This document shows positions 6,685-13,500 of a stretch of 14,940 nt of DNA, piece after piece. The position numbers were made by a program, and so were the translations under genes. Source of the stretch: JAAYBT01 sp964404395 (GTDB lineage: Bacteria; Bacillota; Clostridia; Acetivibrionales; DTU013). The first letter of the stretch is position 1. Each line of letters opens with the position of its first letter. The notes beneath the pieces were generated by a model that was given only the letters and a program-made list of their open reading frames with translations, was not told the origin of the DNA and ran no database searches. The DNA lies in contig CAYOKA010000050.1 of NCBI GenBank assembly GCA_964404395.1, positions 1-14,940 on the forward strand, given 5' to 3'.

Positions 6685-9429
6685 TCAAATTGTCAGTCTA
6701 AATAAATTCATCAACTGGCTGTTGTCCATTTCTGTAATCCAGCTTTCGTTGATATCAGGCACAATTTCCTTCGTCATTTTCAGTTTTTCCTCTATCATCT
6801 CGTCAATTTTCTCTTCTACCGTTCCTTTGGTAATAAATTTGTGCACCAGCACATTCTTACTCTGCCCTATTCTGAAAGCCCTGTCTGTTGCCTGGTTTTC
6901 AACCGCAGGGTTCCACCACCGGTCAAAGTGTATCACGTGGTTTGCAGCTGTGAGATTCAGCCCAACGCCACCGGCCTTAATGGATAATACCATAAATGGC
7001 ACATATTCGTATCCCTGGAATTTTGCAACAATGTCCTTACGCTTGGCAACCGGCGTCCCTCCATGTAATACCAACCCCTTATGCTGGAATATCGTTTGAA
7101 GAAATGCCACCAGCGGTTCTGTTATCTCCCTGAACTGCGTAAACACAATGACACGCTCTCTTTTTTCATAGATGGTTTCACAAATTTCCCTCAATCGTTC
7201 GTACTTGCCACTTTCACTCTCTGCATAGGCGCTCTGTCCAAGGTAGTGATCCGGATGATTGCATATTTGTTTAAATTTTATAAGTGCAGCAAGCACAAGA
7301 CCCTTACGTTCAATACCTTCAGATGCTTCCAGCTTTCGTTGGAGTTCACTCACCAGGGAACTATACAATGCGGCCTGCTTCCTGGAAAGAGAAGAGTAGG
7401 TTTTCATCTCTATTTTTTCAGGCAAATCCGCAATAATGCTCTTGTCCGTTTTCAGCCTTCTCAGTATAAATGGCGATATCATTCGCTTCAGTCTTGCATA
7501 GCCCTCGTTACGCTCCTTCAGCTTTTGCGTAAATTTGGTAAATTCTTTTGCATTTCCTAAAAGACCTTTATTCAGAAAATCAAAAATTGACCACAAATCC
7601 GACAGTCTGTTTTCTACCGGTGTTCCTGTCAACGCAATCCTGCAGCGAGCCATTAGTTGCTTTGCAGCTTTGGACTGCTTTGTTCCGGGATTTTTAATTG
7701 CCTGTGCCTCATCTAGCACAACCGTGTCCCACTCGGTTTCTTTTATCCACTCCAGCCTTTGCAGCATACCATAGGTTGTAATATATATTCCTTCGCCCGG
7801 TTTTTGGATTTGTGTAGAGATTTCCCCTTCTTTAGACCGTTCCCCATTCTGTGAATGTATCACGTAATACTTCAGCTTAGGAGCAAATCTTGTAATTTCT
7901 GATGTCCAGTTCCCAATCAATGAGGCTGGAATAACCAGCAAAACCTTCTCCTTTTTTTCCATCCGCGTATTGTTCAGTAAGGCTATTACCTGGATAGTTT
8001 TTCCAAGTCCCATATCATCCGCAAGGCATGCTCCCAGACCCAGTGACTTCATGGTATGAAGCCATGCGACTCCTTTTTGCTGGTAGGGCCTGAGCTTGGC
8101 ATTAAAATCCGATCCCCAATCCACATGCTCCAGGTTATCCGGCCTTTTAAGCTGCGACAGGACTGTTTCAAGCCATTCTCCATTGCTTACCTCCACCTCG
8201 CAGATGTCCTCATCAATATTAATGATTTTTTCTGCTGAGAGTTGCAAGCGCATGGCTTCCATCATAGTTAAATTCCCTTGATGTGCTTCTTTTTGAGCAC
8301 GTTCATATGCTGCAAGAGTTTCACGGAGCCGTTCCGCATCTACCTCCACCCACTTGCCTTTAATGAATGCCAGCCCCTCTGTTTCCGATATAAGCTTTTT
8401 CAGTTCTTCAGCAGTAATCGTCTCTCCTCCCAGCGACAGCTGTATATCAAAATCCACCAACGCGTCAAGCCCCACATGTGAAGGCGCTTTTGTCCCAATA
8501 TTAATAGATATCTTGAGCGATTCGGATTTTTTTCTCCACCAATTGGGTATCCTGCAGAGAATACCGGCCGATTCATACATGGGCACTTCCTTTAAAAAGG
8601 TGTGAGCTTCATCAGGATAGAGCCCTATCGGGTGGAATATCTCTCCCGTATCCAGCAATCCGGATATAAACTGACTATGCTGCGCCGCCCTGTTAACAGT
8701 AGACAACAGTTCAAGCAATTTTTTGCTGTCTTGCCCATATTCCATCAGAGCATTTTTTAGAGGTAGATGTCTACCCTTCCCGGTTTCGGAGGGTTCCGCC
8801 GCATAGGTAGCAAGAAACGCAAAGGGGTAATCCTCCTTCTTGCTTTCCACAAGATGAAAATATACCTTGCCGGCAAAATGAGTGTCGGGGTTTTTACTGA
8901 TAAAATATTCTGCTACCGACCCATCGAACTTTCTTATCTCATTGCAAAAAGCTACATTCAGCTTGTCCCAAACATGGGCGATCCATGCTCCATCAAGGTG
9001 CTCCGCACCAATAATAAATGGAGCTTCTAAAAGCAGTTCTTCCTGCTTATCAGGCTCCAATACCGCTTTTACCCTATCGCGCAGCGTTTCCAAATCCGGA
9101 TTTTTTGTAAGGCAGCTCACAAAGGCTGATGCTATTCTAGACAGGTATTCGACTGATTCTGAAATCGATACTGTTTTTTTGACTGTTCCCAACATAAGCA
9201 AAGCTGCTTCACGATTCGATAGATATGTATCGTAAATACATTGCTGAAATTCAATTCGAGCTTGCTCAATACTAAAATCAATGCTGCTTTGTTTATTGCA
9301 GCTATCCTGCCGCTCAATATCATTACTAATATATTGCCAATCAAGTGCATACCCGCCTTCAGGCTCAATGATGGCAATTAATTCTCTATCTGAAAGAGCT
9401 GCTTTGCTGTTTGGAGGCTTTGTGCCCAT
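6685..9429 (-). CDS. SNF2/SWI2-family DNA helicase-translocase with DUF3670 domain
   Basis: ATP-driven double-stranded DNA translocase of 914 aa from ATG 9429. The variable N-terminal half leads to the SNF2-associated DUF3670 region at about 310-400 (LDALVDFDIQLSLGGETITA and, later, GKWVEVDAERLRETLAAYER). The two RecA-like lobes follow: motif I DDMGLGKT (471-478), motif II DEAQ (573-576), motif III TGTPVENRLSDLW (601-613), motif V KAGGVGLNLT (818-827) and motif VI QATDRAFRIGQ (846-856). All key ATPase residues are present, so it should be active. The frame is open upstream to 9627, but that part overlaps the 3' end of the Uma2 gene. ATG 9429 has GAGGA at 7-nt spacing, which decided the start. 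Homologues often have a longer N-terminus, so truncation is possible. The SWIM gene follows 100 bp downstream. Confidence 0.95.
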   Translation of the reverse strand: MGTKPPNSKAALSDRELIAIIEPEGGYALDWQYISNDIERQDSCNKQSSIDFSIEQARIEFQQCIYDTYLSNREAALLMLGTVKKTVSISESVEYLSRIASAFVSCLTKNPDLETLRDRVKAVLEPDKQEELLLEAPFIIGAEHLDGAWIAHVWDKLNVAFCNEIRKFDGSVAEYFISKNPDTHFAGKVYFHLVESKKEDYPFAFLATYAAEPSETGKGRHLPLKNALMEYGQDSKKLLELLSTVNRAAQHSQFISGLLDTGEIFHPIGLYPDEAHTFLKEVPMYESAGILCRIPNWWRKKSESLKISINIGTKAPSHVGLDALVDFDIQLSLGGETITAEELKKLISETEGLAFIKGKWVEVDAERLRETLAAYERAQKEAHQGNLTMMEAMRLQLSAEKIINIDEDICEVEVSNGEWLETVLSQLKRPDNLEHVDWGSDFNAKLRPYQQKGVAWLHTMKSLGLGACLADDMGLGKTIQVIALLNNTRMEKKEKVLLVIPASLIGNWTSEITRFAPKLKYYVIHSQNGERSKEGEISTQIQKPGEGIYITTYGMLQRLEWIKETEWDTVVLDEAQAIKNPGTKQSKAAKQLMARCRIALTGTPVENRLSDLWSIFDFLNKGLLGNAKEFTKFTQKLKERNEGYARLKRMISPFILRRLKTDKSIIADLPEKIEMKTYSSLSRKQAALYSSLVSELQRKLEASEGIERKGLVLAALIKFKQICNHPDHYLGQSAYAESESGKYERLREICETIYEKRERVIVFTQFREITEPLVAFLQTIFQHKGLVLHGGTPVAKRKDIVAKFQGYEYVPFMVLSIKAGGVGLNLTAANHVIHFDRWWNPAVENQATDRAFRIGQSKNVLVHKFITKGTVEEKIDEMIEEKLKMTKEIVPDINESWITEMDNSQLMNLFRLTI

Positions 9430-9436
9430 TAATGTT

Positions 9437-9441
9437 TCCTC
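9437..9441 (-). promoter_or_regulatory. Ribosome binding site that sets the SNF2 start
   Basis: GAGGA on the minus strand lies 7 nt before ATG 9429. Upstream in-frame candidates, such as the ATG at 9486 and that at 9627 inside the Uma2 gene, have no comparable site. Confidence 0.65.
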
Positions 9442-9532
9442 ATGCTTTCCCCTGGTATCCGGATATTTCTCAATATATAATACCATATCCGGCGGGAATA
9501 AAGGAAATACCTGCTTAGGTAAGGCCTTTGCC

Positions 9533-10282
9533 CTAGCTGCTGAAAATCTCCCTGAGCGGTGCCTCCAGGCTTTCAAAGTAATAGGACTGCGCCACTTCAT
9601 CCATTCTATATGTGGTGTGGAAGTCAATGCCTAAGTCCTTAAAGCCATAAACAAATACGGTCTTTTGTTCGGGGTCGATTACCCAGAATTCCCTGACCCC
9701 GGAAACCATGTAGATATTTAGCTTGTCAACCATATCTCTGGAGCGGGTGCTGGGTGAAAGGATTTCTACAACCAGTGTAGGCGTCCCCATATATCGGCCC
9801 TTTTCGTTAACCTTTTCCTCCAGGTCACAGGCAATCAATAAGTCAGGCTGCATGACATCCGGATTCTTAAAATCCTTTTTAAAAAAGTGCACGTCAAAAG
9901 GGGCGTAAAAAACCTTGCATGCCTTTCCTTTTAAATAATTTCTATATATAGTATACAAATTACCAGAGATCTCCTGATGAAATGCGCTGGGAGATGACAT
10001 TATTATAATTTCACCGTTGATGTATTCCATGCGAAGGTCGCTCTTTTCATAGATCTCCATGAACTCCTCATAGGAAACCTTTTTTCCTCCGTATTGATAA
10101 TCGAGAGCATTTTCCTTGACTGTAAGATATCTCTCAATATCCGTAACATAAGGTGTGAGACGAATGGCCTTCTTGCCATTTTTCGAGACAATCACTTCCT
10201 GATCCTCACTGGCAATATCCAAGTACTTGCCGAGGTTTGATTTTAGCTCAGTAGCTGTAATAACAGGAGTATCTTTCTTCAT
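9533..10282 (-). CDS. Phd/YefM antitoxin-like domain fused to a Uma2-family nuclease domain
   Basis: Protein of 249 aa with two parts. Residues about 7-45 (ITATELKSNLGKYLDIASED, then EVIVSKNGKKAIRLTPY) match the DNA-binding N-terminal fold of Phd/YefM antitoxins. Residues about 66-245 are a Uma2 (DUF820) domain of the PD-(D/E)XK fold: D147 in MQPDLLI, E173-x-L in VVEILSPS, and K187 with REFWVIDPEQKTVFVY after it. All three catalytic positions appear intact. Uma2 proteins are predicted nucleases of mostly unknown role, abundant in cyanobacteria and present in Firmicutes. No separate toxin gene is adjacent. The antitoxin-like part may bind the inverted repeat in its own promoter and so autoregulate the gene. 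The ribosome binding site is weak (GGAAGG about 11 nt before ATG 10282). SNF2 follows 103 bp downstream. Confidence 0.92.
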   Translation of the reverse strand: MKKDTPVITATELKSNLGKYLDIASEDQEVIVSKNGKKAIRLTPYVTDIERYLTVKENALDYQYGGKKVSYEEFMEIYEKSDLRMEYINGEIIIMSSPSAFHQEISGNLYTIYRNYLKGKACKVFYAPFDVHFFKKDFKNPDVMQPDLLIACDLEEKVNEKGRYMGTPTLVVEILSPSTRSRDMVDKLNIYMVSGVREFWVIDPEQKTVFVYGFKDLGIDFHTTYRMDEVAQSYYFESLEAPLREIFSS

Positions 10283-10307
10283 GCCTGCACCGCCCTTCCA
10301 TAAATCA

Positions 10308-10355
10308 TACGATAAATAATATTTACCGTACGATAATTATATCATATCGTACGGT
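10308..10355. promoter_or_regulatory. Operator of the Phd-Uma2 gene: 31-bp inverted repeat plus a third half-site
   Basis: ACCGTACGATA (10325-10335) and TATCGTACGGT (10345-10355) are perfect 11-bp inverted arms around a 9-bp AT-rich spacer. A third copy of the core TACGATA lies at 10308-10314, exactly 21 bp (two helical turns) from the copy in the left arm. The arms surround the -10 box. This resembles the autoregulatory operators of Phd/YefM-type antitoxins, and the gene's own product has such a domain. Confidence 0.8.
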
Positions 10356-10364
10356 TGGGTGCAA
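10336..10364 (-). promoter_or_regulatory. Sigma-A promoter of the Phd-Uma2 gene
   Basis: On the minus strand, TTGCAC (10364-10359) and a perfect TATAAT (10341-10336) are separated by 17 bp. The -10 box lies in the spacer of the 31-bp inverted repeat, so operator binding would exclude RNA polymerase. Transcription should start near 10329, leaving a leader of about 47 nt. Confidence 0.8.
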
Positions 10365-10371
10365 GTAGTAG

Positions 10372-10408
10372 ATCGCACTGCTAACTTTTGCAAGTAATGG
10401 GGTGCGAT
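10372..10408. repeat. Dyad ATCGCAC / GTGCGAT upstream of the Phd-Uma2 promoter
   Basis: Perfect 7-bp inverted arms at 10372-10378 and 10402-10408, separated by 23 bp, lie just upstream of the -35 box. A direct repeat TGCAAGTA (10360-10367 and 10389-10396) interleaves with it. This may be an additional regulator site; there is no functional evidence. Confidence 0.35.
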
Positions 10409-10414
10409 TACAGT

Positions 10415-10471
10415 AAAAAATCCTTATTTTAGCTCATTTTGTTGTAAATCGTCTATAAAATAAGGCTTTTT
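10415..10471. terminator. Two-way intrinsic terminator after the SMC-like gene
   Basis: CCTTATTTTA (10422-10431) and TAAAATAAGG (10456-10465) form a perfect 10-bp stem with a 24-nt loop, extended by an A-run and a T-run across one mismatch. On the minus strand the stem is followed by ATTTTTT, and on the + strand by CTTTTT. The hairpin lies about 100 nt after the SMC-like stop codon and isolates the Phd-Uma2 unit from it. The stem is AT-rich and the loop long, so efficiency may be moderate. Confidence 0.65.
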
Positions 10472-10570
10472 CAGGCATATTTCTTCCCATTAGTTGAAAT
10501 TTTCAGCATTGGGCTATACCTTAGCCAACTTATCTCGCCTTGGCAGCTACTGTATAGAGGGTCTTGCCCG

Positions 10571-13500
10571 CTAAAACATCGCCAATTGCTCGGGATCCAG
10601 CCAGGTGACCACATCCTCGTCCTCCTCAGCCCGAACATCCTTCACCACGACCCTCATCCGGCCATCCTGTAGAATATCCTGGTTGAGCAGGTAACTAACG
10701 CCGAAGCGGGAGGTGATTTCCCTGGGGATTCTGTGACCGGGGGCAATCAACTGGATGTCGTTCTGCTTCATTATTTTGAACATGGGATCCCATAGATAGA
10801 CAGCCGAGGTAGCTCCAAAAGGGTTATCCGCAATGATGACCTTTTTGGTCCGTACTGCGGTATTGGTGATAGACAGCATTCGTATAAAAGAAATAAGACA
10901 TGCGGCAAAAATGAAGTAAAGAGAATTGTTCTGTCCTTCGGAGCCGACGGCATGCTCCCAGCGGTAGTATCTGGAGTTTTCCGGTATGCTTTCCACTTTA
11001 TATAGTCTGACGGCGGCCTTGTCCATATCGGCAATCCTTGACACCAGCTCCTTTGTCGAAAGCAATGCTGCCACGCGCTTTCTGTCGACCGCACCCTCCT
11101 CATTCATTTCACGGATAATACTCTCTATATGGTTTTTCATACGCAGCTGCTTTTCATTTCCCTCATATTCAATGAGCTTCAGTTCGACCATATTAATTCG
11201 TCTGCCGCCGTATACTTCAATCTTTGACAGCGCATCCAGCTTTTTAAGCTGATTAAGTACAAATTCGGCCCGCTGTACGCAACGCTGCGTAAAGTTTTGC
11301 TGGTAGCTTTCAAGCTGCTGAATATCATTGCCGATTTTCTGCATCTGCTCATCTATATTGAGCAGGTACTCGCAGAAAGCATCGTTTCTGGAATGACATT
11401 GCGCATAGCTCACCGGTCGGTTGATTTTACTGAGCTCCTCCAGCGGCTCGCGTATTATGAAATCAACTGTTTCAGCCTGAACAGTCTTCATCCGCTCCTC
11501 CCATTTTTCAAACTGCCGTTCAACCTCTTGCTGCAGATTATAGTAGGCCTTTTCGAAAGCTCTGTAATCTTCAATTTTCGCATCAGCTTCACTTCCGGTA
11601 CTCAATACATCATTAGGTATCCGCTCCCGCTCCATAAATGCGCCGAAGTCCTCCGACTGCCTCGTGTTTGCGATAATCTCGCCATCGATTCCGGCTATTT
11701 CCCGTGTTATGGAAGCCACACCCTCCTCATAGCTTTTAATCAGCTGTCCGACATACTCCAGCTCGCTTCTATAATTCTCTTCATTCTCATATTGGGGCAG
11801 ATGATGGGCAGAGTCCTCAGGCATACCGCGCAGGATCTCCTCCAGCTTACCTGCCTCTTCTCTTTCCTTCAGCTCCACAGACTGCACTTTTTGGGACGCT
11901 TCTTCCAGAAGCTTTCGATTCTTTTGATGCTCCTCCTTCCCAGTACTTATAGCATCTTCATCGGGAATGAGCAATAATCTACCTGAGGCCTCTTCCAGAC
12001 TGATCCGTTCCAGATCTTCTCCGTAATCCCTTAATACTCTGGATTTTGAATCTCCAAGCCTGCCCTTCACCTCACCAAGCTCATCCCGCAAGCCGGTTTC
12101 CTCCGCCATCCGTCCGCTGACGTCCGCATCAAGCGCTGAAAATTCCGCCTCCAGCTGCGAAAGCGGCAGTTCATTGCCGATGGTCTCAAAGCCCATCAGC
12201 TTCTTAATCTGGGTACCAATCTCATATTGTTTCTGCTGAAGTCCTTCAATCTCAGCATCGGCCAACTTTTGCCGCTGCTCATTCTCTGCAACTGCTTCCA
12301 CCAGCAAACCTGCTTTCTTTCCGACATCCTTCAGTTCTTTCTGCTTCTTACTTAGTATAGCTCTCAGATCCTCCAGCCTTTTAGACATCTCTACGCTTTC
12401 TGTGAGTTTGTTTTGTTTCTCTATATACTCTTCCAGTATCAGGCTCAGCTCATCACTTTTTATGCTTAATGACGCTTCCTCGTTTTTTAGCCTCTCCGCC
12501 TCACTATGCAGCGATATCAGCTGTTTCGAAAGAGAAGCTGCCTCCTGTTCCAACTCTTGCAGCTTGCTTCTGCGTCTTTCCACCTGTTCCAGGGAATACT
12601 GTGTAAGAAAGGCTGTTGCTTCCATCCTGTGGGCTGTCATCTCTGCAATTCTCTTTCCCGCTGCATCAGTCTCGTTTTCCAAGCTGCTTATTCTGTTCTC
12701 CGCATCGCGTATATGCTCGGCAAAACAGTTTTCATCTGTCAATAAGCTCGAGAAACTGCAAATATAATGTATGTAATGGTCTTCCTGCATATCTGTGTGT
12801 CCATTTTGTAAGCTGCGCAGTAATTCCAGATTGACCACCGGCACAGGATAGTCCGACGGGAAATCAATCTTCAGCCTGTTGCTCCTGAGCTTCCTAAATG
12901 AAACATCATCAATAATTACAGAATAGCTGAGGAATGGCATTTCGACTACTGCGGCTTCGCACTGCTCCTGCGCCAAATTGGCAATCCAATCGATTCCGGT
13001 CTTTACATACTCACACTTTGTGCTCATCAGCTCCGCCAGTGAAAGGATTTCTTCATTGGGCACATAATAGCCCTTTTCCTCGGATAACTGTTTCTTCTGT
13101 TTGATCCTGGCAATCTCTATTTCCTTTTCCAGCTTGTTTAAATTCTCTCTATGCAGTACTAATCCCAGCTCATCTGCATACTCGCTTACAGTTTTCCTGC
13201 CAAAGGCCTCAGCACGCTCAGCATATCCGGCCAGCTTCTGTTCATACTCCTCCAGCCATGTCTTCACGGGCAGCGACAGTTCTGCATTCTTACTAATCTC
13301 CCCATCTGTCCGAACTGTCTCCAACTCAGTGCTTTGTCTGTGCTCCATGAGGCTTTTCATTCCATCGCGGATAACACTTATCTCCGACTCGACCTGATCT
13401 GCCTCCGACTTAAGTCCATCAAGATACTGGGCTGGCGCAAGAACAGCATCCATCTCTCCCAGCCCCATAAAATATGAGTTAATCGAACTTAACTTATCAG

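Noticed and set aside
9460..9491. Inverted repeat CGGATAT / ATATCCG upstream of the SNF2 start as a terminator or operator
   Set aside because: The 7-bp arms are 18 bp apart in AT-rich DNA, with no U-tract and no clear promoter next to them; too weak to call.
10513..10535. Small hairpin GGCTA / TAGCC as the terminator of the SMC-like gene
   Set aside because: Only about 5 bp and no U-tract on either strand; the hairpin at 10415-10471 is a far better candidate.
10283..10570. A separate small toxin gene (Doc, RelE or YoeB type) next to the Phd-like domain
   Set aside because: No plausible open frame with a ribosome binding site lies in this gap; it is filled by promoter, operator and terminator signals.
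11297..11977. A 226-codon open frame on the + strand inside the SMC-like gene, and other long antisense frames
   Set aside because: They lie entirely opposite a well-supported coiled-coil gene, have low-complexity Ser/Leu/Phe-rich products typical of the antisense of Glu/Lys-rich coding, and show no domain.
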